DNA of 33,427 nucleotides from Vulcanimicrobiota bacterium (GCA_903970555.1 CAJCJD010000010.1:1-33427); one strand, 5' to 3'; shown: positions 21,553 to 29,168, numbered from the stretch's first letter. Program-made: numbers and translations. The notes: generated by a model from the sequence alone, not told the origin.

Positions 21553-22223
21553 TCATGGCACGCGAATACGCACTCGACACCCAAGCAGCGAAAGACGCCA
21601 ACAGCGGCGGCAAGCGCATCAAAGAGTCCGGCAAGTACATAGGTAAATTCACGGCAGCATGGTACGAGTCAAACGACAAGGGAACGGAAAGCGTCCATTT
21701 CCTTTTTGAGTCCAACGAAGGCCAGGAAGCGGGTCCTCTTGCTCTGTACACGCATAACGGCAAAGGTGAATCGTTGCCGAGTTACAAGATGCTCAACGCC
21801 ATTCTTACCTGCTTGAAGCTGCGCACCATCGCTGCCAAGACGGGCAAGGTTGAACTTTACGACTTCAACGCCGGAGGCATGGTCGAAAAGACCAAGCAGA
21901 TTTACCCCGATATGATGGGCAAGCCAATTGGCCTTGTGCTTCAGCGCGAGGAATACGAAAAGAACGATGGCAGCGTTGGCGAACGCATGATCATCCAAGG
22001 TCCGTTTGATCCGCAGTCGTTAAAGATGGCTGTCGAAATATTGAACAACACTGACGCAAGATCCTTGGAAAGCGTTCTGCGCTACATCGACGCCAACCCT
22101 GTACGTGAATTGCGCGGCTCAAAGAAATCGAAGCCAGCAAGCTCGCATGCAGACGCAAGCCACGCTGACTTCCCGGACGACGACATTCCATTCGCCCCAC
22201 TTACCCTACGTCGTCACTGGTAA
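21549..22223 (+). CDS. Single-strand DNA-binding protein, DUF669-like
   Basis: A 224-residue protein. It begins MIMAREYALDTQAAKDANSGG and has the mid-region GKPIGLVLQREEYEKNDG and an acidic tail ending DFPDDDIPFAPL, the usual SSB-type C-terminal tip with a short extension. It matches phage DUF669-like SSBs encoded beside an ATPase and a YqaJ exonuclease. The start at 21549 (ATGA overlap) is chosen; the longer frame is not used. Confidence 0.8.
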   Translation: MIMAREYALDTQAAKDANSGGKRIKESGKYIGKFTAAWYESNDKGTESVHFLFESNEGQEAGPLALYTHNGKGESLPSYKMLNAILTCLKLRTIAAKTGKVELYDFNAGGMVEKTKQIYPDMMGKPIGLVLQREEYEKNDGSVGERMIIQGPFDPQSLKMAVEILNNTDARSLESVLRYIDANPVRELRGSKKSKPASSHADASHADFPDDDIPFAPLTLRRHW

Positions 22224-22229
22224 ACAGTC

Positions 22230-22997
22230 ATGATCGTTATCGACTGCCCGCAAGGTTCGCCAGCATGGCATGAAGCACGCGCAGGCGTGATTACAGCCAG
22301 CATGTTTGTGGTAGCTCGCCAGAAAGTTGGACAGCTAACCGAACAGCAGGCTATCTACGTCGATGCGATTCGCTCTGGCATGGATGCCAAGAGCGCCATG
22401 GGTGCCGCTGGTTACAAGGCGAAACCCACATCATCAACGATTGAACGCGCACTTGCTGGCGAATCCGTGGGGGATTTTTCTGACGTAGCCAAAAAATACG
22501 CATTTGCCCTAGCTATTGAACGCATCAACGGTCAGCCGCTAGACGAAGGTTTTGAAACCTACGCCATGCGACGTGGACATGAGCTTGAGCCAATGGCTCG
22601 CGCCGAACATGAAAGGCAATCCGGATTGCGGGTCAAGCGCGCTGGTTTTGTCTTGACTGATGACAGCGTTTTCGGTTGCTCGGCAGATGGCTTCATTGGT
22701 GATCGTAGTGGTGCCGAATACAAGTGCTTTATGGATCCCGAGCGCTTGTACCGTTTTCACATTGAGAACGATGCAAGCGAAGTGTTTGATCAAGCGCAAG
22801 GCTGCATGTGGATCACTGGGCGCGAGTCTTGGCATATCGGTATGTACTGCCCGGCACTCAAGATAGTGGGCCGACAGCTTTGGTGGAGGGAATTCTTGCG
22901 CGATGACAACTACATCAACGCCATGGAATCCGACCTTATGGAATTCAAGGCGCTGGTCGATTCACTTGAACAGAAATTGCAGCCGGAATGCCCGTAA
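22230..22997 (+). CDS. YqaJ/lambda-type exonuclease
   Basis: A 255-residue nuclease of the lambda Exo/YqaJ family, which resects dsDNA ends. It has the N-terminal QGSPAWHEARAGVITAS, the RRGHELEPMARAEHE helix (114-128), the catalytic Asp 153 (GCSADG) and the E163-x-K165 pair. Residues 33-80 are an insertion with a helix-turn-helix look (LTEQQAIYVDAIRSG, then GAAGYKAKPTSSTIERAL), not part of the core fold. It works with the SSB and ATPase encoded just before it. Confidence 0.92.
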   Translation: MIVIDCPQGSPAWHEARAGVITASMFVVARQKVGQLTEQQAIYVDAIRSGMDAKSAMGAAGYKAKPTSSTIERALAGESVGDFSDVAKKYAFALAIERINGQPLDEGFETYAMRRGHELEPMARAEHERQSGLRVKRAGFVLTDDSVFGCSADGFIGDRSGAEYKCFMDPERLYRFHIENDASEVFDQAQGCMWITGRESWHIGMYCPALKIVGRQLWWREFLRDDNYINAMESDLMEFKALVDSLEQKLQPECP

Positions 22998-23017
22998 CTA
23001 ACGGAGTCGAATAAATC

Positions 23018-23488
23018 ATGAAAGCGCAAACCTACCAACTCAACGCAAGTGGACCGGAGCGCCAGGGCGTGACGCAGCGCGCGCATGATTTCATCGACCG
23101 ATTGCCAGCGGATAAGTCGTGGGTTATTGAGATCAAGCAATACCACAAGAAACGGTCACTGGATCAGAACGCAGCGATTTTCGGCTTGGCCTACAAAGTC
23201 ATCATGGAAGCGACCGGCCTAGAAGGCGATGCCGAGCGCAAACAACTGCACCGCGATTTTTGCGGAGATTTTTTTGGCTGGGTGACTGGCCCCATGGGTC
23301 ATCGCAAGCCGGTTCGCACAACCACGACCAACGAGCGCGGCGATCGTGATGTGATCGACACGGCGACCATGGCTCGCATGTATGACTTCATCCAGCGTAC
23401 GGCAGCGGGTTTTGGCATTGACGTTCCCTCGCCCGATCCGATGTGGACGCAGCGCGGGCGATTCAACGCGCAGGACATGGCCGCATGA
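23018..23488 (+). CDS. NinB/Orf recombination mediator
   Basis: 156 residues matching the lambda NinB (Orf) family, which helps load recombinase on SSB-coated DNA. The family feature KKRSLDQNAAIFGLAYKVI is at about 45-65 and the region ATMARMYDFIQRTAAGFGIDVP is near the end. It completes the recombination set with the exonuclease, SSB and ATPase. Confidence 0.82.
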   Translation: MKAQTYQLNASGPERQGVTQRAHDFIDRLPADKSWVIEIKQYHKKRSLDQNAAIFGLAYKVIMEATGLEGDAERKQLHRDFCGDFFGWVTGPMGHRKPVRTTTTNERGDRDVIDTATMARMYDFIQRTAAGFGIDVPSPDPMWTQRGRFNAQDMAA

Positions 23489-23757
23489 TCGAAGTCATCT
23501 CACAAAGTGGGAAACGCAAGCGCGATTTTCAGCACGAAGTGCATCCCGACTGGGAGACGTGGATGGACGAAAGCGTCTACACACACGCCGATGCAAAACG
23601 CGAACTAGGTCTGGCCAATGGCACATTTTACCGCCGCATCGCCAAAGCCCCAACGCTGATCGACAAGTTGGCAATGCGCGCGCTGTACGAAGGCTTAGAG
23701 CCATACCAGGCCAGCCAATTTCAACCAAGTTTGGTGGGGAGAGAAAATCGTGAGTAG
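23485..23757 (+). CDS. Small phage protein, helix-turn-helix-like
   Basis: 90 residues starting MIEVISQSGKRKRDFQHEVHPDW. The segment THADAKRELGLANGTFYRRIAKAPTLIDKLAMRALYEG reads as a helix-turn-helix followed by a helix. The ATGA overlap with the NinB stop sets the start at 23485. It could bind DNA; no family is named. Confidence 0.62.
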   Translation: MIEVISQSGKRKRDFQHEVHPDWETWMDESVYTHADAKRELGLANGTFYRRIAKAPTLIDKLAMRALYEGLEPYQASQFQPSLVGRENRE

Positions 23758-23980
23758 TCCATCCATTCCAGAAAAATTTCTTTCAGTTTGGGCTTTGATT
23801 CAGTCCATTCCGGAATACAACGTCAATGATCCGGTGCGTTGGTCTATGCAAAAGATTCGATCAGAAGCGATAGCCAACATTGAGCAAGCACTTTATCGGG
23901 CATATGAGCTTGTGCAGATAGCGAACACCGTAGTGTCCGATATCAAGGAAATGAAGAAAGACGGCGAGGCCACCCCATGA
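23750..23980 (+). CDS. Small phage protein of unknown function
   Basis: 76 residues from a GTG start (MSSPSIPEKFLSVWALIQSIPEYNVND...), mostly helical. It overlaps the gene before by 8 nt and the next by 4 nt, and has a ribosome site GGGGAGAG. Not recognised. Confidence 0.6.
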   Translation: MSSPSIPEKFLSVWALIQSIPEYNVNDPVRWSMQKIRSEAIANIEQALYRAYELVQIANTVVSDIKEMKKDGEATP

Positions 23981-24243
23981 CCCGCGAGCAGAGGTTGAGG
24001 GGGTTGGTTGCGGAGTTGGACATCTCAGCAAAGATGGCGACAACGGTTTTTGCCCGCATGGCTTACATCGGTTGCATGCAGAAACTCAAAGCTATCCTCA
24101 ACGAAGAGAGTGATGGCTGGGTTTTTGACGACGATAAGTCCTGCGCACCGCAAAGCGACGAATGGCAGCGTGGATTTAACCGTGGCTTTGAGTTGGGACA
24201 GAAAGCCGCCCCAACCCGGCCAGCTGATGGGAGTGAGAAATGA
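23977..24243 (+). CDS. Small phage protein of unknown function
   Basis: 88 residues (MTREQRLRGLVAELDISAKMATTVFARMAYIGCMQKLKAIL...). The end carries SDEWQRGFNRGFELGQKAA, a motif of small phage proteins. Coupled by 4-nt overlaps at both ends. The function is not known. Confidence 0.62.
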   Translation: MTREQRLRGLVAELDISAKMATTVFARMAYIGCMQKLKAILNEESDGWVFDDDKSCAPQSDEWQRGFNRGFELGQKAAPTRPADGSEK

Positions 24244-24896
24244 GCGGAAGGATATGCCCAGGAACGGGGCGTTTCTGTTGCGATGATCTTTGCACGTCTA
24301 GCTGCCTTGTTAATGGTGGTCCAGTCGAAAGCGAATGTCTCTCATGCGGTCAGCCAATCGGCTACTGCGACTGTGACGATGACGAGGAATACCCAATGAC
24401 CAACCCGCTGACCGACGAGGTGACCGACAAGGCTATTGAGCTGCTGCCTTGTCCGTTTTGCGGATCATCTGACGTAAGCATAGTTGCCAATGGCAAAGCA
24501 TTCGGTGGCATGCACAGCGGCGAACAAGTTTTCACTATCGGCTGCTATCGCTGCAGCGCATCCTTTCCGGGCATGTACGAAGAACACGGGCGCAAATGCT
24601 TGGCAGAGAAGTGGAACACCCGCGCCAAAGCCAAAGTCGAAGCAATCAGACATGGCTTCACTGATGCAGAAATTCAAAGAGCATCGGATGCATACGTAAA
24701 AACTCTTATCAGCGCATCAGGCAGTCATTCCGAGCAAATCAACACAGCCATGAGAGCAGCAATCGCAGCGCTTAATCCGTGTGGATTTTGCAGGGATGGA
24801 TGGCCTACGTATGAATTTCAAGGCAAGAGTTGGCATTCAGTGCCCGAGCCCGTGGCGCAGGTTCCTTGCTTTGCCGATTATAAGGAAACCCCATGA
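24240..24896 (+). CDS. Lar-like zinc-finger protein with Cys-rich N-terminal extension
   Basis: 218 residues. Residues 1-52 are a separate Cys-rich unit (ICPGTGRFCCDDLCTSSC, then CLSCGQPIGYCDC). Residues about 69-125 form a Lar-type restriction alleviation zinc finger (LLPCPFCGSSDVSIV, GCYRCSASF, EKWNTRA). A helical C-terminal part follows. An internal ATG at 24396 has a good ribosome site (GAGGA) and begins with the same MTNPLTDE as the next gene, so the Lar-like part may also be made alone. Lar eases type I restriction in its host; here that role is inferred. Confidence 0.75.
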   Translation: MSGRICPGTGRFCCDDLCTSSCLVNGGPVESECLSCGQPIGYCDCDDDEEYPMTNPLTDEVTDKAIELLPCPFCGSSDVSIVANGKAFGGMHSGEQVFTIGCYRCSASFPGMYEEHGRKCLAEKWNTRAKAKVEAIRHGFTDAEIQRASDAYVKTLISASGSHSEQINTAMRAAIAALNPCGFCRDGWPTYEFQGKSWHSVPEPVAQVPCFADYKETP

Positions 24897-25228
24897 CCAA
24901 CCCACTGACCGACGAGCAGATTGATCGGGCTGTTAATGTTTTTTTCGACTCTGAACTAAGCCATGTCGGATCGAAAATAAATGGCGATGAACGTCACCGC
25001 ATAGCCATGCGCGCCGCCGCAAAAGTCATCGAGTCAGCCTTGGCGGGGGATAGGCCGGATGTGTTGACATTGAACGGCTACACATTTGGCATGTTCGATG
25101 GCCGCGTGGGTATCAAGGCGAATTGCTGCGGGCTGACGAGTTACTTGGATGGTCCGAAGATGCACACATGGTCATGTGAATGCACATGCACCGCAAAAGC
25201 CGTCATCAAAGGAAAATCCCATGAGTAA
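24893..25228 (+). CDS. Phage protein of unknown function
   Basis: 111 residues (MTNPLTDEQIDRAVNVFF...). A Cys-rich end (ANCCGLTSYLDGPKMHTWSCECTCTAKAV) suggests metal binding. The first 8 codons repeat those at 24396 with one base changed, evidence of local duplication. Coupled by an ATGA overlap. Confidence 0.62.
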   Translation: MTNPLTDEQIDRAVNVFFDSELSHVGSKINGDERHRIAMRAAAKVIESALAGDRPDVLTLNGYTFGMFDGRVGIKANCCGLTSYLDGPKMHTWSCECTCTAKAVIKGKSHE

Positions 25229-25484
25229 GATATTGATTACACCAGATGATATCCACTGGTTCGAGCCGGTATTCCGTGCGTGGGAATGCAACGATATGCC
25301 TGGTGTTTTGGAATCTCTGGAATCTGCAATAAAGCAGTTTATTCCGAATAGAGATCACGGCTGTGATTGCTCTTCATGCCGCGTAAGGCACGCGAGTGAC
25401 TGCGCTGTCCACAATATGCCGGCTATGCCTAATGGCCCGTGTGATTGCGGCATCCTTGACGATGGGGCCAAATCCCATGAGTAA
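25221..25484 (+). CDS. Cys-rich small phage protein
   Basis: 87 residues starting MSKILITPDDIHWFEPVFRAWECNDMPG. The second half has many Cys and His residues (HGCDCSSCRVRHASDCAVHNMP, later CDCG), probably a zinc site. It overlaps the gene before by 8 nt and the next by 8 nt. Not recognised. Confidence 0.6.
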   Translation: MSKILITPDDIHWFEPVFRAWECNDMPGVLESLESAIKQFIPNRDHGCDCSSCRVRHASDCAVHNMPAMPNGPCDCGILDDGAKSHE

Positions 25485-26802
25485 CGAAAGTGAGCGTGCG
25501 GCGTTTGAGAAGGCCGGCATTAGCGCATTGCGTTATGCAATTGAGCAGCTTCGTGAAAACGGTAGTTTTGTAGACGAAGAAGGCGAAACTACTGACGCTC
25601 TGGAAGATCTTCTTTTGTTGATTCAGCGGCGCGCCCAGCTCATCGCTGAGCAGGAGAAGTCACAAGCCGACTGGCTACACCTTCGCGACGGGGTCGTTGT
25701 AGGAACTCATAGGCCGGATATACAGAACGGTCGCTATGTGTACGCAGGAAAGCTTCCTTCTGAGGGCGGAAAGTACGATCACGATTACGCCTCTCGCGCC
25801 GACATCGCTGAGCAGGAGAAGGCGGAGGCTGTTGGTGTCCTAAACGTCAGCCGATTCCGTGGCAGCAACGGCATGGTCAATCACGACTTTGAGTACCTTA
25901 GCGAACTACCGGACGGAACGTACTCCCTCTACCTTCACCCAGACCCACCCACCGACCGGGTAGCGCAGGAGGCAGTGGATGCTTTGCCGATAGAAACGGC
26001 ACCTCGCGATGGATCGATGCTGCGCCTGCTTGTGCAGTTCGATGAGCATGCCACTGAGGACACCAGTGGTCCGGCATGGACTATCGGCAGCAATAGCTTC
26101 GATGAAAACGGTGAAGACGACTGGCAATTCGCTGGATGGTGCTGGAGCCACGACCATTTTACGGAAGGCAAAGGCACGCCTGTAGGCTGGCTGCCAATGC
26201 TCAACGAGCTTCCCGCCCCATCCACCGACCGGGTAGCTGCTGTGCGTGACATTCTGGATGGCTATGTAAAGTGCCAAGAGTGCGAAGCACAGCTAGGCGT
26301 CAAAGGTAATGGACAACTGCCTACGCTCTGCCCAAGCTGCCAAGAGCGTGAGCGTTCCGATGTTTGGATCGTGCAAGACGAAACAGGCATGCCGATTTAT
26401 TGCGCAAGCTACGCTCTGGCATGCCAAGAACATATCAACGATGCGATTAACGAGCACAGTATCGTTGATGCAAAAGCGTGGAAGGTGCTGCACTACTCAT
26501 CCGCCGCAACGCCGAAACCCGAGGCCGACCGGGTAGCTGCGCAGGGTGGGGATGAAACGCTACCGTTTTATGCCGGTGATCTTTTCTGGCCAGACGGCGA
26601 GGGCGAGACGTGTGCCACTGACATGTGCGGATTGATTCAAGACCTGGCTGATAACGAACAAATTGAATCTGGTCAAACGCTTCGGATCAGGCGTGCAAAA
26701 ACCCTTCCCACCGTCGAAGTGGTTGTAACCATAGACGACGAAGGCGATGTCGATTACCGAGAAGCCCTAAGCGCCACGCCATCCGATGGAGAGAAGTTGT
26801 GA
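25477..26802 (+). CDS. Large mosaic phage protein with DUF551-like segment
   Basis: A 441-residue acidic protein starting MSNESERAAFEKAG. It is built of blocks that each end in (T/A)DRVA, coded by the same 13-mer CCGACCGGGTAGC at 25952, 26225 and 26525. Residues about 170-250 (LPIETAPRDGSMLRLLVQFDE, later GWLPMLNELP) resemble DUF551-type phage domains. Residues about 258-290 have two CxxC pairs (CQECEA, CPSCQE), likely a zinc ribbon. The first block (DGVVVGTHRPDIQNGRYVYAGKLP) is typical of phage 'hypothetical' proteins. The overall role is unknown. Confidence 0.65.
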   Translation: MSNESERAAFEKAGISALRYAIEQLRENGSFVDEEGETTDALEDLLLLIQRRAQLIAEQEKSQADWLHLRDGVVVGTHRPDIQNGRYVYAGKLPSEGGKYDHDYASRADIAEQEKAEAVGVLNVSRFRGSNGMVNHDFEYLSELPDGTYSLYLHPDPPTDRVAQEAVDALPIETAPRDGSMLRLLVQFDEHATEDTSGPAWTIGSNSFDENGEDDWQFAGWCWSHDHFTEGKGTPVGWLPMLNELPAPSTDRVAAVRDILDGYVKCQECEAQLGVKGNGQLPTLCPSCQERERSDVWIVQDETGMPIYCASYALACQEHINDAINEHSIVDAKAWKVLHYSSAATPKPEADRVAAQGGDETLPFYAGDLFWPDGEGETCATDMCGLIQDLADNEQIESGQTLRIRRAKTLPTVEVVVTIDDEGDVDYREALSATPSDGEKL

Positions 26803-27089
26803 TTGATTTAAGCGATGTGAAGCTCAACTTGTGGAAATCCGTTGCACAAAAATGGCCGGAAGAAAGATCGATGCCGGTAAACCCCGACGTAGTACTTTCG
26901 TTGGTTGTCGAAGTTAAGCGTCTTCGCGACATGCCGGAACTTGCAGATATTCCGATAGCTTACGCCGACGAACACAACCAGTACGTTTGGTGGAATAGCA
27001 ATGCTGAAACGGCTGAGGCAATAAAGGAGCGTGGTTTCACTCCACTCAATAAAATTCGCGCCGCGCCAGCCGATGGAGAAAAGACATGA
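26799..27089 (+). CDS. Small phage protein of unknown function
   Basis: 96 residues from a GTG start that overlaps the upstream stop (GTGA). The sequence (MIDLSDVKLNLWKSVAQKWPEERSM..., then TAEAIKERGFTPLNKIRAAP) shows no motif. It ends AAPADGEKT, echoing the ATPSDGEKL end of the gene before, so the two 3' ends may share ancestry. Confidence 0.6.
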   Translation: MIDLSDVKLNLWKSVAQKWPEERSMPVNPDVVLSLVVEVKRLRDMPELADIPIAYADEHNQYVWWNSNAETAEAIKERGFTPLNKIRAAPADGEKT

Positions 27090-27337
27090 GCCTAGAAAAT
27101 CCTCAGTTTGGCGATGTGTTTTTCCATCCAAGATTCGGTGGCACTGGATGCACTGTTCGCGTACTAAAGCGAGGCATACGCAAAGGCTGGGGCGACTCCG
27201 TTTGGGTGTTACTTACGCCAGAAGATGGTCATAAAATAAGCCGTCCGCGACGTATCTGGTCGATGGCTGGATGGCCCGGAATGTGGCGCGAAGAAGAATC
27301 AGACAAACTCTCCAAGGCTATCGGGGATGGGGTATGA
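27086..27337 (+). CDS. Small phage protein of unknown function
   Basis: 83 residues (MSLENPQFGDVFFHPRFGGTGCTVRVLKRGIRKGWGDSVWVLL...), beta-rich at the start and helical at the end. It has 4-nt overlaps on both sides. No function recognised. Confidence 0.6.
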   Translation: MSLENPQFGDVFFHPRFGGTGCTVRVLKRGIRKGWGDSVWVLLTPEDGHKISRPRRIWSMAGWPGMWREEESDKLSKAIGDGV

Positions 27338-27567
27338 GCAATCCAGTAATGATCACGTCAGAGCAAGCAATCAAGTGCTATCCGCACCATGTCGGTTGCG
27401 ATTGTCACGAATGGGACCATCAGCAATTGCAGTCCAGAATCGATCGGGCCGAGATGATTATTGATCTTTTGCGGACGGGTCGTGACGGAAAGAAATACAA
27501 CTGCGTCAAGTCTCGATCTGGATCATTCGTTTACGTCAACGAATTTCTTGCGGAGCGTGAGGGATGA
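27334..27567 (+). CDS. Small phage protein of unknown function
   Basis: 77 residues starting MSNPVMITSEQAIKCYPHHVGCDCHEWDH, with a His/Cys cluster that could bind metal, then a helix (LQSRIDRAEMIIDLLR). The ATGA overlap with the upstream stop sets the start; the longer frame from 27271 is not used. Confidence 0.6.
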   Translation: MSNPVMITSEQAIKCYPHHVGCDCHEWDHQQLQSRIDRAEMIIDLLRTGRDGKKYNCVKSRSGSFVYVNEFLAEREG

Positions 27568-27806
27568 AACTTTTAACTCGAATGGTCGATGGCCGCATTG
27601 GATCAACCGCATCGCACATTGATGAAGAGGATGACCAATTTGCACATGATGCTGCTTTAGCCCATGCGCTGGTAACCAGGATTTCCGTTTTGCAAAAGTC
27701 TGCTGATTCACATTTTGGTTTTGATGCTTATCTAGCCAAAAATCTCTTAGATGAACTTGAGATATATACCGATGAAAAGATGCGCGAATGGGGGTTTGAG
27801 CCGTGA
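27564..27806 (+). CDS. Small phage protein of unknown function
   Basis: An 80-residue acidic and helical protein (MKLLTRMVDGRIGSTASHIDEEDDQFAHDAALAHALVTRI...). It is the last small gene before the excisionase-like gene, which overlaps it by 4 nt. Not recognised. Confidence 0.6.
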   Translation: MKLLTRMVDGRIGSTASHIDEEDDQFAHDAALAHALVTRISVLQKSADSHFGFDAYLAKNLLDELEIYTDEKMREWGFEP

Positions 27807-28120
27807 GCGCAGCTGAGAAACTACCCCACTTATACGGCGAACTTGAGGTCGCCGAATATCTTGGCATATCGGCGATTACGCTAGCCCGTTACCGAAAGTC
27901 GGGAAAGATCGCGTGCACCATGATCGGACAGACACCGAAGTACACCGAACACCACATCATTTCCTATCTTGAGGCACAGCAATGCAACGTTTCCAGCTCG
28001 GCATCTACTGGATCGAACATCGAAAAGGTACGGTCAACTGGCAGCGAGCGTGGATCGACAGCCGAGGGGTCAAGCAGCGCGCTTCGCTTGGCACAGCAGA
28101 TTTTGAGCGGGCAAAGGTAA
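27803..28120 (+). CDS. xis: Excisionase-like helix-turn-helix protein
   Basis: 105 residues from a GTG start. The N-terminal 55 match the HTH_17/MerR-like excisionase fold (YGELEVAEYLGISAITLARYRKSGKIACTMIG, then YTEHHIISYLEAQQ). It overlaps the integrase by 139 nt in another frame and would bend DNA at the attachment site to favour excision. The C-terminal 40 residues are Ser-rich and may be partly a by-product of the overlap. The symbol is given on domain plus position. Confidence 0.72.
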   Translation: MSAAEKLPHLYGELEVAEYLGISAITLARYRKSGKIACTMIGQTPKYTEHHIISYLEAQQCNVSSSASTGSNIEKVRSTGSERGSTAEGSSSALRLAQQILSGQR

Positions 28121-29124
28121 ACCTAGCTGAGTGGTATGTCGCCAACGCGACGATAAAGAATCAGTTGCCGGAAGATGTGCCGATCGGAACGCTTCTGACT
28201 CGCTACATGGCACGCCATGGATCGTTGATTAGCAGCAAGGACGTGGCGAAGCGTTGTTCGGATTTGTGGAAGGAGTTTTGGGGTGATCGCACGGTAGCTG
28301 ATTTGACCGTGGATGCTCAGGAAGAGTTTGCCGCTTGGCTTCGCGCGCGAAAGTATTCCGATGGATATGTACGACGTATCTTGGGAGTTGGGCAAGCAGC
28401 TCTGAACCGAGCATGGAAGCGCCAGGAAATCGTCAAGGTGCCGTGGGTAGATTTGCCGCCCATCAGTGAGCCCTATCCGCACACGGCGAAGCCTGAGCAG
28501 TTGGTGGCCTTTCTCAACGCTATCCCCGAGGATTCACACCTGTGGATCTACTGCATGATTCGGCTTGGATCGGGTTGCCGCGGTGACGCTGCGCTTGATC
28601 TTCAGCCTTTTCAGATCGATTGGGATGCGGGATTGATTCGCTTGAATCCAGCCGGTCGGCAGCAGACCAAGAAATATCGGCCAGTCGTACCGCTAACGGA
28701 CATGCTGAGCCGTGCTCTGAAAGGAGTAGACGTGGCCTTCTATGTCAACTGGCATGGAAAGCGTATCGCTAGCATCAAGAAGACCTGGGCGAACGTCAGG
28801 GTGGCTGCAGGACTGCCAGAGTGGTTCACGCCGAAGGTATTGCGGCATACGGTAGCTACCGAACTGCGTCGGCGTGGAGTGCCTGATTGGGAGGTTTCTG
28901 GGCAGATCGGCCACAAGAAGGCTGGAACGAGCGAAATCTACGCCAAATTCGACCCGGATTACCTTGGAGCAGCGAGAAGTGCTCTGGATGCATGGATGAT
29001 AGAACTGGCCCCAAGAGTTCCCCGGTTAGGGTCACTTTGGGGTCAGTCGTCATCTAGAATTGGTGGGCGGTACAAGGATCGAACTTGTGACCCCTTCCAT
29101 GTCAAGGAAGTGCTCTACCGCTGA
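27982..29124 (+). CDS. int: Tyrosine-type phage integrase
   Basis: A 380-residue integrase. An N-terminal arm-binding-type region (WIEHRKGTVNWQRAWIDSRGVKQRASLGT) is followed by a core-binding domain (about 65-160) and a catalytic domain. The catalytic residues seen are Arg 200 (GCRGDAAL), Lys 231, Arg 288 in LRHTVATEL, His 311 (GHKKAG) and Tyr 320. The position before the second Arg, usually His in HxxR, is Lys 285. The last 20 codons (361-380) lie antisense in the tRNA-Val gene, so the integrated form has a tail partly set by the bacterial sequence. Confidence 0.95.
   Translation: MQRFQLGIYWIEHRKGTVNWQRAWIDSRGVKQRASLGTADFERAKVNLAEWYVANATIKNQLPEDVPIGTLLTRYMARHGSLISSKDVAKRCSDLWKEFWGDRTVADLTVDAQEEFAAWLRARKYSDGYVRRILGVGQAALNRAWKRQEIVKVPWVDLPPISEPYPHTAKPEQLVAFLNAIPEDSHLWIYCMIRLGSGCRGDAALDLQPFQIDWDAGLIRLNPAGRQQTKKYRPVVPLTDMLSRALKGVDVAFYVNWHGKRIASIKKTWANVRVAAGLPEWFTPKVLRHTVATELRRRGVPDWEVSGQIGHKKAGTSEIYAKFDPDYLGAARSALDAWMIELAPRVPRLGSLWGQSSSRIGGRYKDRTCDPFHVKEVLYR
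29061..29110. other. Right prophage attachment region
   Basis: The integrase gene runs into the 3' half of the tRNA-Val gene, marking this as the integration site. The exact core length cannot be set, because the left copy is outside the window. By comparison with other tRNA-targeting phages the core should lie between the anticodon stem and the CCA end. Confidence 0.6.
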
Positions 29125-29135
29125 GCTAACCGCCC
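29061..29135 (-). tRNA. tRNA-Val (anticodon GAC)
   Basis: A complete 75-nt cloverleaf with encoded CCA. The acceptor stem GGGCGGT/ACCGCCC is perfect, with discriminator A. The D-arm is TAGCTCAGCGGTAGAGCA, the anticodon stem CTTCC/GGAAG with loop TTGACAT gives GAC, and the T-arm carries GTTCGATC. Its 5' half and promoter face the host side; the 3' half adjoins the prophage, so the phage restores an intact gene. Confidence 0.97.
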
Positions 29136-29168
29136 GTCATCACCGCGGCACGTGCGGGTGAGCTACGT

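Larger units (their letters stand above)
1..29110. mobile_element. Prophage, right (integrase-side) part
   Basis: A continuous set of phage modules fills this stretch: head, terminase, lysis, replication, immunity, recombination and integrase. It ends inside a tRNA-Val gene, the classic target of tyrosine integrases. Transcription diverges from the immunity switch near 16.7 kb: everything to the left is on the minus strand and everything to the right on the plus strand. No transposase or large frameshift is visible, so the part seen looks intact. The right end is given approximately, because the crossover lies somewhere in the 3' half of the tRNA gene. The left end and the tail genes are outside the window. 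Confidence 0.95.
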
